Positions 1-10,739 of a DNA stretch of 21,946 nt are shown here, one piece after another. Source of the DNA: Albugo candida (Eukaryota; Oomycota; Peronosporomycetes; Albuginales; Albuginaceae). The notes below the pieces were generated by a model. It made no database searches. It had not been told where the DNA came from and saw nothing but the letters and a program-made list of their open reading frames with translations. The number at the start of each line of letters is the position of its first letter. Positions within the stretch are counted from its first letter, which is position 1. A program made the position numbers and the translations under genes. The stretch is from contig CAJNAR010000112.1 in the NCBI GenBank assembly GCA_905220665.1, positions 1 through 21,946 of the forward strand. The letters are read 5' to 3'.

Positions 1-742
1 TAGATTTCGCCTTGAAACTGATCTCTAAAACATTGATTTTTCAAATTCCTATGTTTTTCAGGAGCTCAAAAACCAGATTTCTCAAACACACTTTAATATA
101 AGTTTAGTAACAACCTGAACGGTTATTCATCCTTGAACCATCAAGCCTACAGGAACCAATATCAGCATGATGGAGAGCTCACACCGGACTTATATATAGA
201 AAGGCATCGCATTGTGTCAATGAGTGCGATTACAAGAAAAAAATAGATGTCGATAATCATGCAAGCTACCTGCTTTAGCAGTTGTCTAATATTCCCCTGT
301 AGCATATTTCGCTTTCTTCATGAATTGGACATACAGAAAAAACTCACATCAGGTTGTTTTGCGAAACATTATACGATAATGAGGAAGTAATGTCGAGAAG
401 CAGAGAGTCCTGGAGGACAGAGAACGGGTTACAGAAATGTCGTGTGATACATGTTGCCTCCTGGCATTTTCATGTGGCTGCACTTTATGAACGTGCCAAG
501 ATGATAGATATCTCACAAGGGTCTAGACATTTGTATCCGTGGTAACTTACTCGATCACTTTTCCTGATTGAATAAATGGACTGGTGCTAGCATCTACATT
601 AGTTAGAAAGTACTTGAGATTGACAATTTCATAAACTTGCGAGCATGAGACTCCATTTCATGACAACTGATTTTTTCTGTTGTGTGATAAGGCATCAGCC
701 TTGTGATAACGTGCATGAAGCCATTCGTGATACATGGTTATA
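1..742 (+). repeat. Unit 0, L type, partial and diverged
   Basis: Enters the window about 88 bases into the unit. It carries the L segment but differs from all other L copies: near 450-472 it reads GATACATGTTGCCTCCTGGC where the others read GATACTGCAATAAATTCATG, making it about 7 bp longer. Such private changes are expected if it is nearer an array edge or belongs to another block. Confidence 0.9.
156..198 (+). promoter_or_regulatory. CCAAT/TATA-like module present in each satellite unit
   Basis: CCAAT at 156-160 is followed 35 bases later by TATATATA at 191-198. The same spacing recurs in the other satellite copies; in the last copy the CCAAT part has changed. The layout resembles a core promoter, but A+T-rich satellites readily contain such strings and no transcript is shown. 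Listed as a candidate only. Confidence 0.2.
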
Positions 743-1230
743 GTGAGTTGTGCAGTGTTGGACAGGGGAAACATTCAGAACAATCTGCATAGAAGCAACT
801 ATGTGCGACTTTCTTATAAGAATATCCAGATAGATTTCGCCTTGAAACTGATCTCTAAAACATTGATTTCTCAAATTTCTATGTTTTTCAGGAGCTCAAA
901 AAACAGATTTCTCAAACACACTTTAATATAAGTTTAGTAACAACCTGAACGGTTATTCATCCTTGAACCATCAAGCCTACAGGAACCAATATCAGCATGA
1001 TGGAGAGCTCACACCGGACTTATATATAGAAAGGCATCGCATTGTGTCAATCAGTGCGAGTACAAGAAGAAAATAGATGTCGATTATTAGTTAGAAAGTA
1101 CTTGAGATTGACAATTTCATAAACTTGCGAGCATGAGACTCCATTTCATGACAACTGATTTTTTCTGTTGTGTGATAAGGCATCAGCCTTGTGATAACGT
1201 GCATGAAGCCATTCGTGATACATTGTTGTA
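743..1230 (+). repeat. Unit 1, S type (488 bp)
   Basis: Has both S markers: CAATCAGTGCG (L has CAATGAGTGCG) and the deletion junction GTCGATTATTAG. Uses the AAAACATTGATTT form and is preceded by CATGG. Confidence 0.95.
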
Positions 1231-2052
1231 GTGAGTTGTGCAGTGTTGGACAGGAGAAACATTCAGAACAATCTGCATAGAAGCAACTATGTGCGACTTT
1301 CTTATAAGAATATCCAGATAGATTTCGCCTTGAAACTGATCTCTAAAAAACATTCATTTCTCAAATTCCTATGTTTTTCAGAGCTCAAAAACCAGATTTC
1401 TCAAACACACTTTAATATAAGTTTAGTAACAACCTGAACGGTTATTCATCCTTGAACCATCAAGCCTACAGGAACCAATATCAGCATGATGGAGAGCTCA
1501 CACCGGACTTATATATAGAAAGGCATCGCATTGTGTCAATGAGTGCGAGTACAAGAAGAAAATAGATGTCGATAATCATGCAAGCTACCTGCTTTAGCAG
1601 TTGTCTAATATTCCCCTGAAGCATATTTCGCTTTCTTCATGAATTGAACATACAGAAAAAACTCACATCAGGTTGTTTAGCGAAACATCATACGATAATG
1701 AGCAAGTAATGTCGAGAAGCAGAGAGTCCTCGAGGATAGAGAACGGGTTACAGAAATGTCGTGTGATACTGCAATAAATTCATGTGGCTGCACTTTATGA
1801 ACGTGCCAAAGTGATAGATATCTCACAAGGGTCTAGACATTTGTATCCGTGGTGACTCACTCGATCACTTTTACTGATTGAATAAATGGACTGGTGCCAG
1901 CATCTACATTAGTTAGAAAGTACTTGAGATTGCCAATTTCATAAACTTGCGAGCATGAGACTCCATTTCATGACAACTGATTTTTTCTGTTGTGTGATAA
2001 GGCATCAGCCTTGTGATAACGTGCATGAAGCCATTCGTGATACATTGTTATA
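1231..2052 (+). repeat. Unit 2, L type (822 bp)
   Basis: Standard L copy with the AAAAAACATTCATTT form. One G is missing near 1380 (TTTTCAGAGCTC instead of TTTTCAGGAGCTC). Confidence 0.95.
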
Positions 2053-2539
2053 GTGAGTTGTGCAGTGTTGGACAGGAGAAACATTCAGAACAATCTGCAT
2101 AGAAGCAACTATGTGCGACTTTCTTATAAGAATATCCAGATAGATTTCGCCTTGAAACTGATCTCTAAAACATTGATTTCTCAAATTCCTATGTTTTTCA
2201 GGAGCTCAAAAACCAGATTTCTCAAACACACTTTAATATAAGTTTAGTAACAACCTGAACGGTTATTCATCCTTGAACCATCAAGCCTACAGGAACCAAT
2301 ATCAGCATGATGGAGAGCTCACACCGGACTTATATATAGAAAGGCATCGCATTGTGTCAATCAGTGCGAGTACAAGAAGAAAATAGATGTCGATTATTAG
2401 TTAGAAAGTACTTGAGATTGACAATTTATAAACTTGCGAGCATGAGACTCCATTTCATGACAACTGATTTTTTCTGTTGTGTGATAAGGCATCAGCCTTG
2501 TGATAACGTGCATGAAGCCATTCGTGATACATTGTTATA
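2053..2539 (+). repeat. Unit 3, S type (487 bp)
   Basis: S copy with the AAAACATTG form. One C is lost near 2427 (CAATTTATAAAC), and it is the only S copy preceded by CATTG rather than CATGG. Confidence 0.95.
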
Positions 2540-3362
2540 GTGAGTTGTGCAGTGTTGGACAGGAGAAACATTCAGAACAATCTGCATAGAAGCAACTATG
2601 TGCGACTTTCTTATAAGAATATCCAGATAGATTTCGCCTTGAAACTGATCTCTAAAAAACATTCATTTCTCAAATTCCTATGTTTTTCAGGAGCTCAAAA
2701 ACCAGATTTCTCAAACACACTTTAATATAAGTTTAGTAACAACCTGAACGGTTATTCATCCTTGAACCATCAAGCCTACAGGAACCAATATCAGCATGAT
2801 GGAGAGCTCACACCGGACTTATATATAGAAAGGCATCGCATTGTGTCAATGAGTGCGAGTACAAGAAGAAAATAGATGTCGATAATCATGCAAGCTACCT
2901 GCTTTAGCAGTTGTCTAATATTCCCCTGAAGCATATTTCGCTTTCTTCATGAATTGAACATACAGAAAAAACTCACATCAGGTTGTTTAGCGAAACATCA
3001 TACGATAATGAGCAAGTAATGTCGAGAAGCAGAGAGTCCTCGAGGATAGAGAACGGGTTACAGAAATGTCGTGTGATACTGCAATAAATTCATGTGGCTG
3101 CACTTTATGAACGTGCCAAAGTGATAGATATCTCACAAGGGTCTAGACATTTGTATCCGTGGTGACTCACTCGATCACTTTTACTGATTGAATAAATGGA
3201 CTGGTGCCAGCATCTACATTAGTTAGAAAGTACTTGAGATTGCCAATTTCATAAACTTGCGAGCATGAGACTCCATTTCATGACAACTGATTTTTTCTGT
3301 TGTGTGATAAGGCATCAGCCTTGTGATAACGTGCATGAAGCCATTCGTGATACATGGTTATA
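2540..3362 (+). repeat. Unit 4, L type (823 bp)
   Basis: Standard L copy. With unit 3 it forms an S+L dimer of 1310 bp, the same length as units 1+2. Confidence 0.95.
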
Positions 3363-4184
3363 GTGAGTTGTGCAGTGTTGGACAGGGGAAACATTCAGAA
3401 CAATCTGCATAGAAGCAACTATGTGCGACTTTCGTATAAGAATATCCAGATAGATTTCGCCTTGAAACTGATCTCTAAAAAACATTCATTTCTCAAATTC
3501 CTATGTTTTTCAGGAGCTCAAAAACCAGATTTCTCAAACACACTTTAATATAAGTTTAGTAACAACCTGAACGGTTATTCATCCTTGAACCATCAAGCCT
3601 ACAGGAACCAATATCAGCATGATGGAGAGCTCACACCGGACTTATATATAGAAAGGCATCGCATTGTGTCAATGAGTGCGAGTAAAAGAAGAAAATAGAT
3701 GTCGATAATCATGCAAGCTACCTGCTTTAGCAGTTGTCTAATATTCCCCTGAAGCATATTTCGCTTTCTTCATGAATTGAACATACAGAAAAAACTCACA
3801 TCAGGTTGTTTGCGAAACATCATACGATAATGAGCAAGTAATGTCGAGAAGCAGAGAGTCCTCGAGGATAGAGAACGGGTTACAGAAATGTCGTGTGATA
3901 CTGCAATAAATTCATGTGGCTGCACTTTATGAACGTGCCAAAGTGATAGATATCTCACAAGGGTCTAGACATTTGTATCCGTGGTGACTCACTCGATCAC
4001 TTTTACTGATTGAATAAATGGACTGGTGCCAGCATCTATATTAGTTAGAAAGTACTTGAGATTGCCAATTTCATAAACTTGCGAGCATGAGACTCCATTT
4101 CATGACAACTGATTTTTTCTGTTGTGTGATAAGGCATCAGCCTTGTGATAACGTGCATGAAGCCATTCGTGATACATGGTTATA
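3363..4184 (+). repeat. Unit 5, L type (822 bp)
   Basis: L copy with TTCGTATAAG, AGTAAAAGAAG, a lost A near 3811 (GTTTGCGAAAC) and the variant CATCTATATTAG near 4034. The last is shared only with unit 8 and matches the S deletion junction. Confidence 0.95.
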
Positions 4185-4672
4185 GTGAGTTGTGCAGTGT
4201 TGGACAGGGGAAACATTCAGAACAATCTGCATAGAAGCAACTATGTGCGACTTTCTTATAAGAATATCCAGATAGATTTCGCCTTGAAACTGATCTCTAA
4301 AACATTGATTTCTCAAATTCCTATGTTTTTCAGGAGCTCAAAAACCAGATTTCTCAAACACACTTTAATATAAGTTTAGTAACAACCTGAACGGTTATTC
4401 ATCCTTGAACCATCAAGCCTACAGGAACCAATATCAGCATGATGGAGAGCTCACACCGGACTTATATATAGAAAGGCATCGCATTGTGTCAATCAGTGCG
4501 AGTACAAGAAGAAAATAGATGTCGATTATTAGTTAGAAAGTACTTGAGATTGACAATTTCATAAACTTGCGAGCATGAGACTCCATTTCATGACAACTGA
4601 TTTTTTCTGTTGTGTGATAAGGCATCAGCCTTGTGATGACGTGCATGAAGCCATTCCTGGTACATTGTTATA
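4185..4672 (+). repeat. Unit 6, S type (488 bp)
   Basis: S copy with the AAAACATTG form. Its 3' end has GTGATGACGTGC, a variant shared only with unit 14, plus a private CCTGGTACATTG. Confidence 0.95.
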
Positions 4673-5495
4673 GTGAGTTGTGCAGTGTTGGACAAGGGAA
4701 ACATTCAGAACAATCTGCATAGAAGCAACTATGTGCGACTTTCTTATAAGAATATCCAGATAGATTTCGCCTTGAAACTGATCTCTAAAAAACATTCATT
4801 TCTCAAATTCCTATGTTTTTCAGGAGCTCAAAAACCAGATTTCTCAAACACACTTTAATATAAGTTTAGTAACAACCTGAACGGTTATTCATCCTTGAAC
4901 CATCAAGCCTACAGGAACCAATATCAGCATGATGGAGAGCTCACACCGGACTTATATATAGAAAGGCATCGCATTGTGTCAATGAGTGCGAGTAAAAGAA
5001 GAAAATAGATGTCGATAATCATGCAAGCTACCTGCTTTAGCAGTTGTCTAATATTCCCCTGAAGCATATTTCGCTTTCTTCATGAATTGAACATACAGAA
5101 AAAACTCACATCAGGTTGTTTAGCGAAACATCATACGATAATGAGCAAGTAATGTCGAGAAGCAGCGAGTTCTCGAGGACAGAGAACGGGTTACAGAAAT
5201 GTCGTGTGATACTGCAATAAATTCATGTGGCTGCACTTTATGAACGTGCCAAAGTGATAGATATCTCACAAGGGTCTAGACATTTGTATCCGTGGTGACT
5301 CACTCGATCACTTTTACTGATTGAATAAATGGACTGGTGCCAGCATCTACATTAGTTAGAAAGTACTTGAGATTGCCAATTTCATAAACTTGCGAGCATG
5401 AGACTCCATTTCATGACAACTGATTTTTTCTGTTGTGTGATAAGGCATCAGCCTTGTGATAACGTGCATGAAGCCATTCGTGATACATTGTTATA
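4673..5495 (+). repeat. Unit 7, L type (823 bp)
   Basis: L copy with private GGACAAGGGAAAC. Shares AGTAAAAGAAG with units 5 and 8, and AGCGAGTTCTCGAGGACAG with unit 8. Confidence 0.95.
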
Positions 5496-6319
5496 GTGAG
5501 TTGTGCAGTGTTGGACAGGGGAAACATTCTGAACAATCTGCATAGAAGCAACTATGTGCGACTTTCTTATAAGAATATCCAGATAGATTTCGCCTTGAAA
5601 CTGATCTCTAAAAAACATTCATTTCTCAAATTCCTATGTTTTTCAGGAGCTCAAAAACCAGATTTCTCAAACACACTTTAATATAAGTTTAGTAACAACC
5701 TGAACGGTTATTCATCCTTGAACCATCAAGCCTACAGGAACCAATATCAGCATGATGGAGAGCTCACACCGGACTTATATATAGAAAGGCATCGCATTGT
5801 GTCAATGAGTGCGAGTAAAAGAAGAAAATAGATGTCGATAATCATGCAAGCTACCTGCTTTAGCAGTTGTCTAATATTCCCCTGAAGCATATTTCGCTTT
5901 CTTCATGAATTGAACATACAGAAAAAACTCACATCAGGTTGTTTAGCGAAACATCATACGATAATGAGCAAGTAATGTCGAGAAGCAGCGAGTTCTCGAG
6001 GACAGAGAACGGGTTACAGAAATGTCGTGTGATACTGCAATAAATTCATGTGGCTGCACTTTATGAACGTGCCAAAGTGATAGATATCTCACAAGGGTCT
6101 AGACATTTGTATCCGTGGTGAATTACTCGATCGTTTTTTCCTGATTGAATAAATGGACTGGTGCCAGCATCTATATTAGTTAGAAAGTACTTGAGATTGA
6201 CAATTTCATAAACTTGCGAGCATGAGACTCCATTTCATGACAACTGATTTTTTCTGTTGTGTGATAAGGCATCAGCCTTGTGATAACGTGCATGAAGCCA
6301 TTCGTGATACATTGTTATA
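5496..6319 (+). repeat. Unit 8, L type (824 bp)
   Basis: L copy with private ATTCTGAAC and a distinct stretch near 6119-6142 (GTGAATTACTCGATCG, then TTTTTTCCTG). Shares its middle variants with unit 7 and CATCTATATTAG with unit 5. Confidence 0.95.
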
Positions 6320-7142
6320 GTGAGTTGTGCAGTGTTGGACAGGAGAAACATTCAGAACAATCTGCATAGAAGCAACTATGTGCGACTTTCTTATAAGAAT
6401 ATCCAGATAGATTTCGCCTTGAAACTGATCTCTAAAAAACATTCATTTCTCAAATTCCTATGTTTTTCAGGAGCTCAAAAACCAGATTTCTCAAACACAC
6501 TTTAATATAAGTTTAGTAACAACCTGAACGGTTATTCATCCTTGAACCATCAAGCCTACAGGAACCAATATCAGCATGATGGAGAGCTCACACCGGACTT
6601 ATATATAGAAAGGCATCGCATTGTGTCAATGAGTGCGAGTACAAGAAGAAAATAGATGTCGATAATCATGCAAGCTACCTGCTTTAGCAGTTGTCTAATA
6701 TTCCCCTGAAGCATATTTCGCTTTCTTCATGAATTGAACATACAGAAAAAACTCACATCAGGTTGTTTAGCGAAACATCATACGATAATGAGCAAGTAAT
6801 GTCGAGAAGCAGAGAGTCCTCGAGGATAGAGAACGGGTTACAGAAATGTCGTGTGATACTGCAATAAATTCATGTGGCTGCACTTTATGAACGTGCCAAA
6901 GTGATAGATATCTCACAAGGGTCTAGACATTTGTATCCGTGGTGACTCACTCGATCACTTTTACTGATTGAATAAATGGACTGGTGCCAGCATCTACATT
7001 AGTTAGAAAGTACTTGAGATTGCCAATTTCATAAACTTGCGAGCATGAGACTCCATTTCATGACAACTGATTTTTTCTGTTGTGTGATAAGGCATCAGCC
7101 TTGTGATAACGTGCATGAAGCCATTCGTGATACATGGTTATA
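6320..7142 (+). repeat. Unit 9, L type (823 bp)
   Basis: Standard L copy, the third L in a row. Its right half matches units 11 and 13 by eye. Confidence 0.95.
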
Positions 7143-7632
7143 GTGAGTTGTGCAGTGTTGGACAGGAGAAACATTCAGAACAATCTGCATAGAAGCAACT
7201 ATGTGCGACTTTCTTATAAGAATATCCAGATAGATTTCGCCTTGAAACTGATCTCTAAAAAACATTCATTTCTCAAATTCCTATGTTTTTCAGGAGCTCA
7301 AAAACCAGATTTCTCAAACACACTTTAATATAAGTTTAGTAACAACCTGAACGGTTATTCATCCTTGAACCATCAAGCCTACAGGAACCAATATCAGCAT
7401 GATGGAGAGCTCACACCGGACTTATATATAGAAAGGCATCGCATTGTGTCAATCAGTGCGAGTACAAGAAGAAAATAGATGTCGATTATTAGTTAGAAAG
7501 TACTTGAGATTGACAATTTCATAAACTTGCGAGCATGAGACTCCATTTCATGACAACTGATTTTTTCTGTTGTGTGATAAGGCATCAGCCTTGTGATAAC
7601 GTGCATGAAGCCATTCGTGATACATTGTTATA
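7143..7632 (+). repeat. Unit 10, S type, mosaic (490 bp)
   Basis: Right half has the S markers (CAATCAGTGCG and the deletion junction). Left half carries the L-type AAAAAACATTCATTT, which makes it 2 bp longer than other S copies. This is a footprint of exchange between S and L. Confidence 0.95.
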
Positions 7633-8455
7633 GTGAGTTGTGCAGTGTTGGACAGGAGAAACATTCAGAACAATCTGCATAGAAGCAACTATGTGCGACT
7701 TTCTTATAAGAATATCCAGATAGATTTCGCCTTGAAACTGATCTCTAAAAAACATTCATTTCTCAAATTCCTATGTTTTTCAGGAGCTCAAAAACCAGAT
7801 TTCTCAAACACACTTTAATATAAGTTTAGTAACAACCTGAACGGTTATTCATCCTTGAACCATCAAGCCTACAGGAACCAATATCAGCATGATGGAGAGC
7901 TCACACCGGACTTATATATAGAAAGGCATCGCATTGTGTCAATGAGTGCGAGTACAAGAAGAAAATAGATGTCGATAATCATGCAAGCTACCTGCTTTAG
8001 CAGTTGTCTAATATTCCCCTGAAGCATATTTCGCTTTCTTCATGAATTGAACATACAGAAAAAACTCACATCAGGTTGTTTAGCGAAACATCATACGATA
8101 ATGAGCAAGTAATGTCGAGAAGCAGAGAGTCCTCGAGGATAGAGAACGGGTTACAGAAATGTCGTGTGATACTGCAATAAATTCATGTGGCTGCACTTTA
8201 TGAACGTGCCAAAGTGATAGATATCTCACAAGGGTCTAGACATTTGTATCCGTGGTGACTCACTCGATCACTTTTACTGATTGAATAAATGGACTGGTGC
8301 CAGCATCTACATTAGTTAGAAAGTACTTGAGATTGCCAATTTCATAAACTTGCGAGCATGAGACTCCATTTCATGACAACTGATTTTTTCTGTTGTGTGA
8401 TAAGGCATCAGCCTTGTGATAACGTGCATGAAGCCATTCGTGATACATGGTTATA
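7633..8455 (+). repeat. Unit 11, L type (823 bp)
   Basis: Standard L copy. With unit 10 it makes a 1313 bp dimer matched by units 12+13. Confidence 0.95.
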
Positions 8456-8945
8456 GTGAGTTGTGCAGTGTTGGACAGGAGAAACATTCAGAACAATCTG
8501 CATAGAAGCAACTATGTGCGACTTTCTTATAAGAATATCCAGATAGATTTCGCCTTGAAACTGATCTCTAAAAAACATTCATTTCTCAAATTCCTATGTT
8601 TTTCAGGAGCTCAAAAACCAGATTTCTCAAACACACTTTAATATAAGTTTAGTAACAACCTGAACGGTTATTCATCCTTGAACCATCAAGCCTACAGGAA
8701 CCAATATCAGCATGATGGAGAGCTCACACCGGACTTATATATAGAAAGGCATCGCATTGTGTCAATCAGTGCGAGTACAAGAAGAAAATAGATGTCGATT
8801 ATTAGTTAGAAAGTACTTGAGATTGACAATTTCATAAACTTGCGAGCATGAGACTCCATTTCATGACAACTGATTTTTTCTGTTGTGTGATAAGGCATCA
8901 GCCTTGTGATAACGTGCATGAAGCCATTCGTGATACATTGTTATA
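8456..8945 (+). repeat. Unit 12, S type, mosaic (490 bp)
   Basis: Same mosaic as unit 10: L-like left half, S-like right half, 490 bp. No difference from unit 10 was seen by eye. Confidence 0.95.
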
Positions 8946-9768
8946 GTGAGTTGTGCAGTGTTGGACAGGAGAAACATTCAGAACAATCTGCATAGAAGCA
9001 ACTATGTGCGACTTTCTTATAAGAATATCCAGATAGATTTCGCCTTGAAACTGATCTCTAAAAAACATTCATTTCTCAAATTCCTATGTTTTTCAGGAGC
9101 TCAAAAACCAGATTTCTCAAACACACTTTAATATAAGTTTAGTAACAACCTGAACGGTTATTCATCCTTGAACCATCAAGCCTACAGGAACCAATATCAG
9201 CATGATGGAGAGCTCACACCGGACTTATATATAGAAAGGCATCGCATTGTGTCAATGAGTGCGAGTACAAGAAGAAAATAGATGTCGATAATCATGCAAG
9301 CTACCTGCTTTAGCAGTTGTCTAATATTCCCCTGAAGCATATTTCGCTTTCTTCATGAATTGAACATACAGAAAAAACTCACATCAGGTTGTTTAGCGAA
9401 ACATCATACGATAATGAGCAAGTAATGTCGAGAAGCAGAGAGTCCTCGAGGATAGAGAACGGGTTACAGAAATGTCGTGTGATACTGCAATAAATTCATG
9501 TGGCTGCACTTTATGAACGTGCCAAAGTGATAGATATCTCACAAGGGTCTAGACATTTGTATCCGTGGTGACTCACTCGATCACTTTTACTGATTGAATA
9601 AATGGACTGGTGCCAGCATCTACATTAGTTAGAAAGTACTTGAGATTGCCAATTTCATAAACTTGCGAGCATGAGACTCCATTTCATGACAACTGATTTT
9701 TTCTGTTGTGTGATAAGGCATCAGCCTTGTGATAACGTGCATGAAGCCATTCGTGATACATGGTTATA
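8946..9768 (+). repeat. Unit 13, L type (823 bp)
   Basis: Looks the same as unit 11 by eye. It ends with the CATGG junction that usually precedes an S copy. Confidence 0.95.
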
Positions 9769-10256
9769 GTGAGTTGTGCAGTGTTGGACAGGGGAAACAT
9801 TCAGAACAATCTGCATAGAAGCAACTATGTGCGACTTTCTTATAAGAATATCCAGATAGATTTCGCCTTGAAACTGATCTCTAAAACATTGATTTCTCAA
9901 ATTCCTATGTTTTTCAGGAGCTCAAAAACCAGATTTCTCAAACACACTTTAATATAAGTTTAGTAACAACCTGAACGGTTATTCATCCTTGAACCATCAA
10001 GCCTACAGGAACCAATATCAGCATGATGGAGAGCTCACACCGGACTTATATATAGAAAGGCATCGCATTGTGTCAATCAGTGCGAGTACAAGAAGAAAAT
10101 AGATGTCGATTATTAGTTAGAAAGTACTTGAGATTGACAATTTCATAAACTTGCGAGCATGAGACTCCATTTCATGACAACTGATTTTTTCTGTTGTGTG
10201 ATAAGGCATCAGCCTTGTGATGACGTGCATGAAGCCATTCGTGATACATTGTTATA
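9769..10256 (+). repeat. Unit 14, S type (488 bp)
   Basis: S copy with the AAAACATTG form. Ends with the GTGATGACGTGC variant shared only with unit 6. Confidence 0.95.
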
Positions 10257-10652
10257 GTGAGTTGTGCAGTGTTGGACAGGAGAAACATTCAGAACAATCT
10301 GCATAGAAGCAACTATGTGCGACTTTCTTTTAAGAATATCCAGATTGATTCGCCTTGAAACTGATCTCTAAAACATTGATTTCTCAAATTCCTATGTTTT
10401 TCAGGAGCTCAAAAACCAGATTTCTCAAACACACTTTAATATAAGTTTAGTAACAACCTGAACGGTTTTTCATCCTTGAATCATCCAGACTACAGGAACC
10501 AATCTTAGCATGATGGAGAGCTTACACCGGACTTATATATAGATAGGCATCACATTGAGGCAACGAGTGCGAGTACAAGAAGAAAATAGATGTCGAAAAT
10601 TGTGCAAGCTATCTGCTTTAGCTGGTATCTAATATTCCCCTGAAGCATATCT
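10257..10652 (+). repeat. Unit 15, truncated and diverged last copy
   Basis: Similarity to the array is high up to about 10460, then falls (for example AATCATCCAGACTACAGG, CATCACATTGAGGCAACG, GTCGAAAATTGTGC). It stops after CCCCTGAAGCATAT near 10652. It keeps the L segment start, so it is a broken L copy. Decay at an array edge fits escape from homogenisation. Confidence 0.88.
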
Positions 10653-10739
10653 GCACAACAAGGAATAACTTAGAACATGAACGAAAATTACCAATCACAA
10701 ACAGCAAATGGCAAGTTCTCGATCGTCGATCCTTCGAAA

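Larger units (their letters stand above)
1..10652 (+). repeat. Satellite array of two unit lengths (L about 823 bp, S about 489 bp)
   Basis: About sixteen head-to-tail copies of one sequence fill the first half of the window. Using the recurring GTGAGTTGTGCAG as phase marker, copies begin at 743, 1231, 2053, 2540, 3363, 4185, 4673, 5496, 6320, 7143, 7633, 8456, 8946, 9769 and 10257. Spacings are 487-490 (S) or 822-824 (L). S equals L minus about 334 bp, from the GATGTCGAT motif to TTAGTTAGAAAG. Copies differ by few substitutions, so they are homogenised. The left edge runs out of the window; the right edge decays at 10450-10652 and abuts a MULE relic. No tRNA, rRNA or conserved protein is seen in the unit. 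It could be subtelomeric, pericentromeric or an isolated array; the sequence does not decide. Confidence 0.97.

Noticed and set aside
734..9957. Open frames of 61-68 codons (starting near SCAVLD) in every satellite unit, suggesting an amplified small protein
   Set aside because: Most need a GTG start, and a 2-nt difference (AAAACATTG versus AAAAAACATTC) changes the C-terminal third between units. There is no sign of selection on the frame.
1..10652. Array as a CRISPR, rDNA or tRNA cluster
   Set aside because: Units are about 0.5-0.8 kb with no unique spacers. I see no rRNA core sequence and no tRNA A or B boxes with foldable arms.
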